Positions 1 to 11,095 of a stretch of 64,000 bases of DNA are shown piece by piece. Location of the stretch: assembly GCA_963989245.1 (NCBI GenBank), contig OZ022341.1, positions 43,487,601 to 43,551,600 on the forward strand, in the 5' to 3' direction. The position numbers and the translations under genes are program-made. The notes under the pieces are model-generated. The model worked only from the letters and a program-made list of their open reading frames with translations, ran no database searches and was not told the DNA's origin. The number at the start of each line of letters is the position of its first letter. Position 1 is the first letter of the stretch. The stretch is from Nansenia antarctica. Taxonomy: Eukaryota; Chordata; Actinopteri; Argentiniformes; Microstomatidae.

Positions 1-358
1 GCTGATTGCTAATGGAGGAAGTGCCCCTTTAGTGCAGCTAAAAAATGGTCTCAGAAAGCCACCATCCCAGGCCACCTAAACAGAAGGACTGAAATTATGT
101 CAAGAGGGGGGTCCAGGCAGGGCAGATTGTCAGCTTAGTCTAGAGGCAGGGGTGGAGAGTATGACAAAAGTCCTCTGTGCCCTGTGGTTACTGCATAATT
201 GTACACCAACATCACTGTTGTACAAGAACTGTACATAATGTGCAGGCAATATACCACATTACATTTGATTTTAATCACCATCATGCAACACATATTAGAG
301 TACAAAGAATTGGGGTACATTATTCTATCAAATATTTTTCTGGAATAAATGTACATAC
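1..358. other. left-edge non-coding stretch
   Basis: No gene can be supported here. The open frames on both strands are short, lack any recognisable domain and overlap each other. The only link is that a minus-strand exon ends at 359, so this is probably intron of that gene fragment. Confidence 0.4.
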
Positions 359-496
359 TTTGTCCATGGCTTCCTGGATTGCCATCACTTTTTTGCCGAT
401 CACACCTCCTCTCTTTTTAAAGAGATGCAAAAGCCTGTAGGTGTGCATGTCAAGCTCGGACAGGAACTTAGATTGGAGAGGCATTGTAGTGATGAA
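359..496 (-). CDS. isolated exon of a SAM/CAP-like fish family gene (partial)
   Basis: On the minus strand this stretch encodes a piece containing SELDMHTYRLLHLFKKRGG and GKKVMAIQEAMDK, followed directly by a consensus splice donor (GTATGT, plus-strand 353-358). From memory, fish proteins annotated as SAM-domain-containing 3-like carry this segment just before the segment encoded at 6096-6188. The upstream acceptor is uncertain, so the right boundary is approximate. Later exons of a minus-strand gene should lie left of the window, so this is probably a different copy from the 5.1-6.2 kb fragment. It could be a decayed or a real gene; only one exon is visible. Confidence 0.4.
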
Positions 497-686
497 TGGG
501 TGAATGAGAGGCCGTTGTAAAGCACTTTGGATAAAGGCGCTGTATAAGTGCAGTCCAGTTACCACTTAGGAGGCCTTGTTGTTGGTCTATCTAGTCCAAC
601 CAGGGTTTTTACTTTTATCGTCAAGGTCCAGTTTACCCTTTTCTAGACACAGCCGAGTCCATCAATTTAATTTCCTAATGAAATAA

Positions 687-692
687 TTTATT
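687..692 (-). promoter_or_regulatory. poly(A) signal of the PABP gene
   Basis: AATAAA on the minus strand, about 85 nt downstream of the PABP stop codon at 775-777. It is the nearest canonical hexamer in the expected place. Confidence 0.55.
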
Positions 693-774
693 CATTTCGT
701 AATCGTTTTTTTTCAAAGCTAACATTTTATTTCATCGGTGAATCGGTATTGTTTCATAGTCCGGGTCTCCTTTT

Positions 775-3700
775 TTATGCGTTAGCCGCTTGGAACTCTG
801 GGAAGTGGCCAATTTTCTGTACAGCCTCCTCAGCCCAGTGGGCCTCCAGCGCAGCGACCGCTTCATCCACCTGGTAGCGCAGCGCCTCAGGAGACGCCAG
901 CAGGCGCAGCAGATCACGGTTGTCCATCTCCAGCAGCATGCCCGTGACCTTGGGGGCGATGCTGGGGTGCATGCTGAGGATGGATGGGAAGAGACGCTCA
1001 CCTGGAGGGAGGGGGGAGTAAATATCAGTAACAGTAACTGTTGTAACGTTATAGGTTACCTGATCGATCAAGAGATTGATTAATATGTTACATGATTGAT
1101 TGACAGTTAAAAGAGTTATTATTTATCGTTAAGGTAGTTAAAAAAAAGAAGTACATTTCTGTTGTATTAGTAAAGAATGGGTTTCAGAACTGCAGTTTCC
1201 AAAATGCCTTGCAGCAAGACGTCTCACAGAAGTTGACAGTTTGTTGTTTTTGAGAAATGCGAATTGTACCGTCCAGAATATGAAAGTGAATATCTAACAG
1301 CTTGTTTTATTGAATTGAAAGTGATCACAAGTGCATGTCAGCAGATTTGTATATAAAGAACCTTTCGCTTGATAACACCAGTCCTAGCCATCATTTCAGG
1401 AGGTAGAAATTCTACAGTAACTGTAACAGCTAATGGGTATCCATAGAAACAAACAAATAGACTCACCTATCATCTGCTTCTGGTCCTCATGGGGAACTGT
1501 AGCCAGTATGGAGGCAGTCAGTGTCTTCTGGTCCTGGTCCTGGACATGGACAGCAGGCTGCTGCACGGGGACTTGTAGCTGGGGAGCCGTGTGCTGCTGG
1601 CGGTCGTGTACACCAGCTGTGGACTTGTTCTGGGGCACAGCGTGCAGCCGTGCCATAGCTGGATCACCATCTGCAACGGCAGGGTGCTTTCTCAAGGCCT
1701 GGGTAGCTGAGAGGGGAAGATAAGCATAACCAAAGGGATATTTATGGCAAATGTTTGGATAGTGCTCTTGTCTCTATGTCAGGGGTCCCCACACCTTCTG
1801 AAACATCCCATTCAAGCACCTTTCAAGGACTTTCAAGACTCGATTCCCTCAAATTCAAGGACCCAACACGGCATAGTTTGAGACGGAGCTAGTTGACGAG
1901 CTGAGTAAAACATTTTTGAATATATATTATTTATTTTTTAGCGAGAGAGAGAGGGGAATTCAAGCACTTTCAATGGCCCATGTCTATTTTCAAAAAACTT
2001 TTAAGACCTTGATTTATTTTTCTCAAACTCACAAACTTTCAAGGGTTTCAAGGACCCGTGGGAACCTTGCTATGCGCAGGGATGCTTCACTAAATAAACT
2101 GACCTATGTGCTGAGACGTCATCCTACGGGGCACCTGGGAAGGTGTGGCGGGGGTCATAGCATCGAAGGTCTGAGGCCCGGTAGCCCATGGAGACGTGGT
2201 GGTGTCGTCGGGCGTGTTCTGGAAGTGCTGAGGTTTCGCCTCAGGTTCGAGGGTAGCCAGGTGATGAGTGGGTCTCAGCTGAGCTGAGGAGTATTGGGCG
2301 GTTCCACAGTCCTGGGTCTGTGGAATGTGAGAAGCCATGAAGAGTCCAGGTGGGGGAGCAACCTGGTAGGGTAGGTTAGGTAGGAAGTCTGGGTCGGGAA
2401 CGGCGCAGACGCTGGCCATCCTCTGTGGCATGTTCCGGTTGGTTCTGAGAGCCTGGCGCTCCTCCTTGCGCTGGGCCAGGGCCACGTACAGGGGCTTGGT
2501 GGCCACGATGCGGCCGTTCATCTCGGTCACGGCCTTGGTGGCCGCCTCGGGGGAGGAGAAGCACACGAAGCCGAATCCCTTGCTGCGTCCTTCCTCCGTC
2601 ATCATCACCTTCGCGCTGGTGATGGTTCCGAAGCGGGAGAACTCTTTGTGCAGTTGGTCGTCGTCCAAGCGGTCGTGCAAGTTCTTCACGTACAGGTTGA
2701 CACCCTGCTGGTAGAGAGAGAGCATGTTTAGTGAGATGTTTTTATACCTCAAATACATCAAGAATGTTTACCGAGACTATCAGCTTCTTTTTCTTATACA
2801 CATAATAATGTTAGCTGTAGCTATCTCACCCAGTGACTAACACTGACAGATATTGACAGCTGTCAATCTAGAGGGGGAGTGGTTGTGTTACCGCCCATTA
2901 GCTGGCTGTGTGAAGGTGTGAAAAACAACCAACTCTTTAAACAGCTTTTTCTCTGGATTGTGATTGTATGACACATCATTCGAAAGCGTACAATCTGTAG
3001 TTTAAGCACATGTAAAAAAAACTACTGAAAAATGACTTTGCCTACTGGTTGCTTAGACTACTTTTCACCAGCAGCTGTCACATGTTTTCCTTCATAAACA
3101 CACACCTGGTATGTGGTCCTGTGGCCCTGGTTCAGTTGCTCAAACTGGCTCTTCAGGACAGCCTGGTGCTCTCCTCTCTTCTGGGCCCGGCCCACGTAGA
3201 CCCGCCTCCCGTTTATCTCCTGGCCGTTCATCTCCTCGACGGCCCTCTTGGCGTTCTCGTGCCTCTCGAAGTTGACGAATCCAAAACCCACGGATCTACC
3301 AGCGCCATCAGTCATAACCCGGACGCTCAGGGCCGGTCCGAATCTCTCAAACCTCTCCTTCAGGCGTCGGTCGTCCATATCCTCCCCAAAGTTCTTGACG
3401 TACACGTTAGTGAACTCTCGCTCTTTGCGAGACTTCCAGTGTCCGACAAACACTTTTTGGTCGTTCAACAACGTGCCGTCGAGTCTCTCGATAGCTCTCT
3501 CTGCGGCCTCCTGGGTGTTATACTGGACGAAGCCGAAGCGTTTAGAGAAGCCGTTCTCGTCAGACGCTACCTTGCAGGAAAGGATGTCCCCGAACTCGGA
3601 GAACGTGTCGTAGAGGTCCTTGCTGTCGAAAGCCTTCGCTAAATTCTTGATGAAGATGTTGCCGACTCCACTGTTCCTTCTAGAGGGGTCACGCTGACAC

Positions 3701-3957
3701 CACATGATGCGCATGGGTCTCCCGTTGACGTCGTCGAAGTTCATGGTGTCCAAGGCGCGCTCGGCGTCAGCTCGCTGTTGGAAGTTGACGAAAGCGTACC
3801 CGAGAGACCGGCGTGTCCTCATGTCCCTGCACACTCTTATAGAGGTGATCGGTCCAGAAGGGCTGAATTTCTCAAATAGCATTCCTTCAGTGGTGTCCAT
3901 GTGGAGATCTCCTACATACAAGGAGGCCGTCGGTTGAATAGGCGCACTAGGATTCAT
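775..3957 (-). CDS. pabpc1-like: cytoplasmic poly(A)-binding protein, PABPC1-like, complete, 4 exons
   Basis: The protein binds mRNA poly(A) tails and links them to translation and decay factors in the cytoplasm. Exons: 3106-3957, 2104-2704, 1467-1706 and 775-1001, all with GT-AG borders and matching phases, giving 639 codons, close to the family's usual length. Four RRMs are visible at about residues 12-90, 100-176, 183-259 and 286-362, each with RNP2/RNP1 pairs such as LYVGDL/LGYAFVNF and LYVKNL/KGFGFVCF. A shortened linker (about 363-560) leads to a C-terminal MLLE domain with KVTGMLLEMDN, the PAM2-peptide binding site. A minus-strand AATAAA lies at 687-692, about 85 nt past the stop. Odd points: RRM1-3 sit in one exon, and roughly nine residues usual between RRM2 and RRM3 are missing. 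At exon 2 a CAGCAG acceptor could add one Gln. It may be pabpc1, pabpc1l or a partly processed retrocopy. Confidence 0.9.
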
Positions 3958-4309
3958 TGTCTGGTGACTTTCGGATAGCGAGAGTTGGAGAAAAACTGTG
4001 AGAAGAACGAATAACTAATCTATCTATCTAGCTCTTCACAGAGGAATGGCAGGTAAATCAACGGCATGTGTACTGCAGCTGGATTCTAGAACCCTATTGT
4101 TATGTCATCACATTGTTAGACAAACATGTTTTTTATTGTGTCATGAACATGAACGCTTTGGGATTAAATTGCATAATAAAATCATGTTTGTCTATTATAA
4201 AATTGTCTTACTATATTCTTATGAAAGATTAATGATAGCAAAACATGATTTTATTTCATGCAACCGATGTCCATGATTCATTGAGGTAGATGCAACACCT
4301 TTTTCAGTG
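3958..4309. other. PABP upstream region, no gene seen
   Basis: This is the immediate 5' side of the PABP gene and would hold its promoter and 5' UTR. I see no convincing TATA box at a fixed distance and no coding potential. The sequence becomes A+T-rich towards 4200. Confidence 0.4.
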
Positions 4310-4392
4310 GTATAATATTGTACATATAACTGATCCAATATTGATCTGATCTTTGATCAATATTGGATCAGTTAGTATGCACAATATTATAC
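4310..4392. repeat. near-perfect 83-bp palindrome
   Basis: The two arms are inverted copies around an 8-bp loop. The inner 19 bp of each arm (4328-4346 and 4355-4373) match perfectly. The outer parts match with a few mismatches out to GTATAATATTG at 4310-4320 and its complement ending at 4392. This is the shape of a small foldback MITE or a cruciform-forming sequence. Confidence 0.8.
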
Positions 4393-4442
4393 AACAGTAC
4401 CCATACTACTAAATTCACATTTTGCCAAATTCTGAATGAATT

Positions 4443-4587
4443 GACCATTTCAAGGAATGTTTGGTTACTGGGCAACACCTGGCTGCTACTGAACTTCCTG
4501 TGAGTCAGCTGATACTGGGTTAGTACTTTGTTAGCTAACAGGAAGTTCGTCTGGATGCCTAGTAACCGAACATGCCTTGACATGGTC
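4443..4587. repeat. imperfect inverted repeat, about 50-bp arms
   Basis: The left arm starts GACCATTTCAAGG at 4443 and runs to about 4500. The right arm runs from 4539 (CAGGAAGTTC) to 4587 (CATGGTC) as its complement with scattered mismatches. It lies about 50 bp from the previous palindrome and is probably a second foldback MITE or part of the same element. Confidence 0.65.
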
Positions 4588-4728
4588 AATATAGTACATT
4601 ACAGGTAGTTCTGTTCTGTTAGTTCTAATTGGAAAAGAGACATTAAAACTGATATTACAGTACATTTTTAAGAAAAAATCTTTATTTGGCATGCATAAGT
4701 GCACTTGACTCAAACACATGTAATGGGC

Positions 4729-5040
4729 AACTGGAAACAGTTAAGTTTACTGAATGGTTTAAAACTTTACATAGTACAGTAGTACAATTACAAAAATGTT
4801 ATTTGTGCAAAAAAAAATCAACAATGAACTGGTTAGGTTGGAGCTGCTGGCACAGTGTGGCAAAAGAATGTACACACTAACACTGGAAACAGTTAAGTTT
4901 ACTGAATGGTTCACTAAATAAACAAAATCTCGATCCCCGTAACACCAGTAGAACTGACATGAACATTGTCTGTGCATTGGGACGGCTTAAAAACTTTACA
5001 TGAGATCGACAATTAACTGGTTAGGTTGGAGCTGCTGGCA
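4729..5040. repeat. two-copy degenerate tandem duplication
   Basis: Two blocks occur in the same order twice. A block beginning CTGGAAACAGTTAAGTTTAC is at about 4730 and 4882. A block beginning ACTGGTTAGGTTGGAGCTGC is at about 4828 and 5015. The spacing differs between copies, so one has taken small indels. No coding content. Confidence 0.65.
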
Positions 5041-5134
5041 GACACCTTCGTGTCTGAACGTTCAGGGAGGAGTACATTGCAAAAAAAATAAAAAATAAAA
5101 AATAATAATAATAAGAGGTTACTGACCTCACATC

Positions 5135-6188
5135 TCACTCAAAAAGTTTGAGTTTCAAGGCTTGTGCCTTCTTTGACAGTGTACTGCCATCCAGCTGCAT
5201 TAGGATTTTCTGTACAACTTCAAAAGTGTACCTCAGTTCTGCAGGGTAGCCCAGATTTAAATTATAGATTAGACCAAACAGCATGGCTGTTGCGAAGGGC
5301 ACGCTTGGGAGGTCTCGCAGTACAGCCTGCCCTTCGAGGACGATCCCGATGTCCCCTTCACTTGGGTCGTCGCTCTTTATATTGAAGATCCCCACTGTGG
5401 TCGCCTCGATCCCATCCTGGATGGTGGCTTCGTCTGCAGTCTGGAGAAAAAGATTGTCAAGTTACATTACTTGGAATATGAACGTTGGTTTGGAAAAATG
5501 TTGTGCATGAATGCGTTCAAAAGAGATTTTTTTTCTTCCAAGAATGTTGAACTGAACACAGCCATTTGAATCTGGTGAACGTGAACTAGTTCATTTTGGG
5601 GGGCTGTGAACCTGTAGTTCATATTTAGGAAGATAAATCAATGAGAATTAAAAGTAGGCTAGCCTAACTCGACTACAAAACAATGCTAGATTCAGATTCT
5701 TCGCCTTGAGGCTCGTTATAGGCTACTATCAGTGTTTCACACGATTAAGGCTGTCGCGCGAGCATCAGGAGCAAGTGAGAGAAGTGTCAAGTAATGTTTG
5801 GATTAGGTTTAGGCTTAGGGCTGGTAATCATGTGGGGTTAACAGGCTCTGCATCGATGGGAACTAGCCTCTACCCATTATGTTGCTATAAATGACACTGC
5901 ATTACTGCATCTTATGCATAAAAGGAAATTATTGACATTGGTTTAGTGGTAAAACAAAACTTTTTAAATCACTGTCTATGATTCTATAATAGACTGTAGC
6001 AATAGCTTGTGGTACACATATAAAAAGGGACTTTTTGGGACTGAACTTAGTTCAAAATAGTGAATTATGAACTTGAACACTTTAGTTGGACTTACATCAT
6101 ACTCCCTCACCAGACAATCTGGCTTCTCGTTGAGGTACACACAGAGACCCTTGAGGATGGACTCCCTTCCAAAGTCAATGTCATCATT
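5135..6188 (-). CDS. 3' two exons of a SAM/CAP-like fish family gene (partial)
   Basis: Two minus-strand exons are clear: 6096-6188 (31 codons, acceptor CTTTCCAG, donor GTAAGT) and 5135-5440 (acceptor TTTCTCCAG, stop TGA at 5135-5137). They join in phase. The protein ends with a segment containing LRDLPSVPFATAMLFGLIYN and ELRYTFEVVQKILMQLDG, which I recognise as the C-terminus of the repetitive fish family often labelled SAM-domain-containing 3-like. Function is unknown. The 5' exons expected above 6.2 kb are not there; a foldback repeat and an L1-like LINE occupy that space. The fragment is therefore probably a truncated copy, though what remains is undamaged. Confidence 0.6.
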
Positions 6189-6257
6189 CTGGAAAGAGAG
6201 TTACCGGTATTTCATTTGTCATAACAACCGACAAGGGGTGTTAGATCACTGCAATGC

Positions 6258-6617
6258 TCAAAGGAAAATTACAACTTTTGGGGAGGTTAGCCTATTTACC
6301 ACCTTCCCCATTGTGAGACAAGAACATGTGGCATTTTCTTCTCTGTGCATTCTGTATGAACATTTTGGAAATCCAAAGAATTACCCTAGCTTAGCTGCAA
6401 GAACTAAACTGAATGGGCCCCGCTAGCATTGTTGCAGCATTGCTAGTGGAGCCCATTCAATTTAGTTCTTACAGCTAAACTTGGGTAATTCTTTGGATTT
6501 CCAAAATGTTCATACAGAATGCACAGAAGAAAATTGTATATGTTCTTGTCGCACAATGGGGAAGGTGGGGAAGGTGGCAAATAGGCTAGACTGAAAAAGG
6601 TGTTTTTCCTTTAAGAA
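6258..6617. mobile_element. foldback MITE with about 165-bp inverted arms
   Basis: The left arm (6258-6428) and right arm (about 6438-6617) are inverted copies with a small loop near 6430. The ends read CAAAGGAAAA and TTTTCCTTT. Strong matches include the block around CCTATTTACCACCTTCCCC on the left and its complement on the right; the right arm has a small extra duplication of the GGGGAAGGT block. No transposase is present. It ends where the L1-like sequence begins. Confidence 0.7.
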
Positions 6618-9455
6618 AAGACAAACACAACAAAAACAGAAAATGCTTGAACAACAAATACAACACTTGGAAGACAAATTAAAAAATACAAATGAAATAA
6701 TAGTAAAAAATGAATTAAAAAAGAAGTATAAGGAGTTGGATAACATTCGTACAGAGGAAGTGGAGAAATTAATGACATACACCAAACAGAAATATTACGA
6801 TGGAGGACCTAAGTCTTTAAAACTCCTAGCATATCGACTTAAGACACAGACTAAAAAAGCACACATTTCGAAATTGAAGACTGTAGAAGGCTCTGGAACA
6901 ATAACGGAAAAGGATAAAATAGCTGAAGAATTTGTAAAATATTATGAGAACCTCTATAAAAACACAGAAAATATTGACCTGGGACTAATGAAAGATTTCT
7001 TACATAAGTTAAACTTAAAGCAGGTAACAAGATCAAAAAATGAACAGCTCATTAAGGACATCACCGTAAATGAAATACAACAACAAATAAATAACCTTAA
7101 AATTGGGAAAACACCAGGTGATGATGGATATACTAATGAATTTTATAAAACGTTTAAAAAACAATTGATACCACTACTTTTACAAGCATATAAGTATGTA
7201 TTACAAACGGGAAATTGGGCGCTACTTGGAATTCATCTATAATAACGGACGGTTATACATAAAGAAGGTAAGGACGCTACTGAATGTTCATCTTACAGGC
7301 CAATATCGCTACTGAATACGGACCATAAAATAGTAACAGCTATTATTGCCAATAGGTTAAAGGACATCGTGCCAGATATAATAGACAGCGACCAATGTGG
7401 TTTTATACCAGGTAGGCTGCTGTCAGATAATATAAGGAGGACGTTAAATATAATGCACTATGCACAAAACAATGGTGCAAACCTTCTACTCTTGACACTG
7501 GATGCAGAAAATGCATTTGACAGAGTGCTATGGCCATTCATGTTTGAAATTGTAAGAAGCTTTGGATTTCATGAGAATTTTAATAAATGGATTCAAGGAA
7601 TGTATAAAAATCCAGTGTCAAGAGTAAAAGTAAATGGCACAATATCCAGAAGATTTCCAATCTATAAAGGTACAAGACAAGGAGACCCACTCTCAGCAGT
7701 TATATTTGCTATATGCATGGAAGGACTAGCAGAAAGTATAAGGAAAAATAATACCATCAAAGGCATAACGATAAAAGAGGAACAGCATAAACTGGCATTA
7801 TATGCAGATGACGTGGTTGTTTATTTAACATCACCAGCCCAATCCTTACCAAGCCTAATGGAAGCAATTACAGAATATAGTAAACACTCTGGTTATAAAC
7901 TAAATGAAAGTAAGTGTGAAGTATTAACAATTGGAGAACAGATAGATTCGGAAATTAAGGAAAAATATAAGTTGAAATGGGATGCAAAGAAAATCAAATA
8001 TTTAGGAATCTACCTCACCGGAGATATAACAACATTATACACTGACAACTATCAAGCCCTTGAAAATAAAATACGAGAAGATCTTAATAGATGGAAGATA
8101 ACACCTGAATCCTTAATGAGTAGAGTAGAAAGCGTCAAAATGATGATCCTTCCACAGTTTCTGTTTTTATTTCAAACATTACCAGTTCCCATTCCACATG
8201 GTAGCTTCAAAAAATGGAATACAATGCTCTCAAATTTCATTTGGAACTACAAAAGTAAACGGAAAAAACTTAGTATACTAACTCAAACCAGAGAAAAAGG
8301 AGGGTTTAATTTCCCTGATCTAATGACCTATTTCCATGCAACTCAAATAGATACAATAATGAAATGGATGAATAACTCGGTTCAAACCAAATGGAAAGAC
8401 ATAGAAAAACAAGTAATATCAATATCAATAGGAACACTACCTTTTCTGAGTCTAAAGGATATTCAAAAATATAGTGGGAATAACAGATGCATAGAAAATA
8501 CCCTCATAAATTGGAAAACTGTATACAAATGTATAAATGTGATGACAAATGTATTTATTTGAGAGAGAGAGCCAGTGATCCAGACTTTTTACCTAATAAA
8601 ACAGACAAAATATTAGAAGAATGGGCTAGGAAGGGACTACAGGTGTACTCACAGATGGTTACAAAAGACATGATAGACTCATTTGAAACCTTAGTTAATA
8701 CATTTAATATAAGTAATAGCCATTTCTTTAAGTACTTACAAATTAGAAGCTACCTTATAACACAGCAGAGGAGACAGGAACAAAGATCACATATACTAAT
8801 GGAATATCTGAGCAAAAATAGAAACAGTGAAAAAACAAAAATCTCAAAACTTTACAAAATCATGCAAGAAATCAAGACACAAGAAGATAACACTAAAGAA
8901 AAATGGGAAAACGAATTAGCAATAACAATTACGGATGACGATTCGAAAGAAGCATGCAAAAGAATATTTAAGACAACACAATCAAAATTCTGGAAAGAAT
9001 TTGCTTGGAAAATAAATATGAAGATCTTCCTAACACCGAAAATGTTGTCAAAATATAGGCCAACAGGCAATGCAGAATGCTGGAGGAAATGTACGGAACG
9101 AGAAGCCAATCACACACACATTTTCTATACATGCCCTAAATTGAAAAGGTTTTGGGAGGCAGTTCAAGTAAAATTAAAAAATACATTTACCTTACAAAAT
9201 CCTATACATCCAGTCAATATTATTCTCGGCCTTATTCCATTAGATATACACAGGGAGGGAGATAAATATTTGTACACCATATTACGTATCGCGGCTTTAA
9301 AGCAAATCACACGTAAATGGTTGGACTTAAACCCACCATCTATTAATAATTGGAAAACAACTGTTGAAGAGATCAAAGAAATGGAAAGAATTACTTGTAA
9401 AATGGGAAACCGTGAAGAGCAATTCACTATGAACTGGAGTAAATGGACCGAATAA
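6618..9455 (+). pseudogene. L1-like LINE ORF2 remnant (5'-truncated, frameshifted)
   Basis: This is the reverse transcriptase part of a non-LTR retrotransposon. RT motifs in order are FIPGRLLSDNIRR, LTLDAENAFDRVLW, GTRQGDPLSAV and the catalytic YADDVVVYL near 7800. A C-terminal domain with the Cys/His stretch HTHIFYTCPKLKRFWEA follows near 9110. The style matches the L1 clade. The apurinic endonuclease domain and ORF1 are absent, so the copy is 5'-truncated. Frames change at about 7220-7254 (twice) and again near 8500-8560, so it is dead. The stop at 9453-9455 is followed without any 3' UTR or poly(A) by Tc1 sequence. Confidence 0.85.
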
Positions 9456-10357
9456 ATGAGTAGGAAGGTTGCTGCTGAGTGGTCCAAAGTTATGTTCAAA
9501 GTTATGTTCTCTGATGAAAGTACATTTTGCATTTCCTTTGGAAATCAAGGTCCCAGAGTCTGGAGGAAGAGAGAAGAGGCACAGAATCCACGTTGCTTGA
9601 AGTCCAGTGTAAAGTTTCCACCGTCAGTGATGATTTGGGGTGCCATGTCATCTGCTGGTGTTGGTCCACTGTGTTTTCTGAGGTCCAGGGTCAACGCAGT
9701 CGTCTACCAGGAAGTTTTAGAGCACTTCATGCTTCCTGCTGCTGACCAACTTTATGGAGATGCAGATTTCATTTTCCAACAGGACTTGGCACCTGCACAC
9801 AGTGCCAAAGCTACCAGTACCTGGTTTAAGGACCATGGTATCCCTGTTCTTAATTGGCCAGCAAACTCGCCTGACCTTAGCCCCATAGAAAATCTATGGA
9901 GTATTGTGAAGAGGAAGATGCGATGCGCCAGACCCAACAATGCAGAAGAGCTGAAGGCCACTATCAGAGCAACCTGGGCTCTCATAACACCTGAGCAGTG
10001 CCACAGACTGATGGACTCCATGCCACGCCGCATTGCTGCAGTAATTCAGGCAAAAGGAGCCCCAACTAAGTATTGAGTGCTGTACATGCTCATACTTTCC
10101 ATGTTCATACTTTTCAGTTGGCCAACATTTTTAAAAAAACTTGTTTTGTATTGGTCTTAAGTAATATTCTAATTTTCTGAGATACTGAATTTGGGGTTTT
10201 CATTAGTTGTCAGTAATAATCATCAAAATTAAAAGCAATAAACACTTGAAATATATCAGTCTGTGTGGAATGAATGTATACAAGTTTCACTTTTTGAATG
10301 GAATTACTGAAATAAATCAACTTTTTGATGATATTCTAATTATATGACCAGCACCTG
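9456..10357 (+). mobile_element. Tc1/mariner element, 3' half with catalytic domain
   Basis: The frame 9456-10076 encodes the DD34E catalytic core of a Tc1 transposase: FSDESTFC (first Asp), FQQDLAPAHS (second Asp) and SPIENLWS (Glu), ending in GAPTKY. The N-terminal DNA-binding region and left inverted repeat are missing. The right end is intact: read on the minus strand it starts CAGGTGCTGGTCATATAATT at 10357 and is bordered by the TA dinucleotide 10358-10359. A 12-bp tandem duplication (9486-9509) repeats KVMF. The copy cannot transpose by itself. It lies 3 bp inside an intelectin intron. Confidence 0.9.
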
Positions 10358-10719
10358 TATACCTTGAACAGTCCAAAGAGGTTTCCTCCACTCTGGGTGA
10401 GGAAGCGGCTGGCAGTGTGGTAGCGCAGGATGGATTCTAGGTTCCAGCGTTCCATTGGTGAGTTGTTTGGAACGTGCCACACAGACATGTCCTCTGCCAT
10501 GATGTCATAATACCCAGGATTCTGAGGGGGAAAACAGGAAGTAATTCAGAGAAGAAGCGAGTTCTAAAACAATATGAACCATGTAGGAAGAGAGAAAGAG
10601 AAGAGAAATCAGACCTTGATGGTCTTTTAATGGCACACACGGCAGTTTTACACTCTGATCACACACATGCAAGTTTTTAGGTGAACACACACACAAACAC
10701 AAGCACATGCACTATCTTC

Positions 10720-11095
10720 GGCGGGTCGCCAGGTGGAAATTGTCCTCTGCCTTTGTAACCCATCCGGGGTGCCATTCCTCCACTGGCAGCCAGGGGCAGC
10801 GGTCGCCCTTTTAGCGCGGCTTGAACCGACGCCCGGCGCCCTGGGGACCAAGTAGCGTTCTTCACCGTCGTGGTCAGGGACGGGTGTTCACTTTGGCATG
10901 TCTTTCCATGTGGGGTGAAGGAGACCCCTAGTGGACATGGGGGGAACATGCCAACCCCAAGCCACATATATGTGCCACGGCAACCAGGCTTTCACCCTTT
11001 TTGGACTCCCATCCAGGTTACTAACCAGGCCCAGCCCTGCTTAGCTTCTGAGATCTGACGAGATCAGGCTTGACAAGGTGGTTCGGCCGCACAAC
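10720..11095 (-). mobile_element. 5S rRNA-derived SINE (SINE3-like)
   Basis: Read on the minus strand, 11092-11003 is a diverged 5S rRNA: GATCTCGTCAGATCTCAGAA, then AAGCTAAGCAGGGCTGGGCC and TGGTTAGTAACCTGGATGGG match the 5S promoter half. A non-5S body follows down to about 10720, ending near a GT-rich stretch. A 5S head fused to an unrelated body is the structure of SINE3-class elements known in fish. It sits in intelectin intron 3. The 3' boundary is approximate. Confidence 0.75.

Noticed and set aside
732..1001. Alternative minus-strand frame over the last PABP exon
   Set aside because: Out of phase with the MLLE domain, which is clearly encoded in the neighbouring frame.
3049..3642. 197-residue plus-strand frame
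   Set aside because: Antisense to the PABP RRM2-RRM3 exon; no domain.
11003..11092. 5S rRNA gene on the minus strand
   Set aside because: Diverged from 5S consensus at several positions, and fused to a non-5S body; it fits a SINE head, not a gene in a 5S array.
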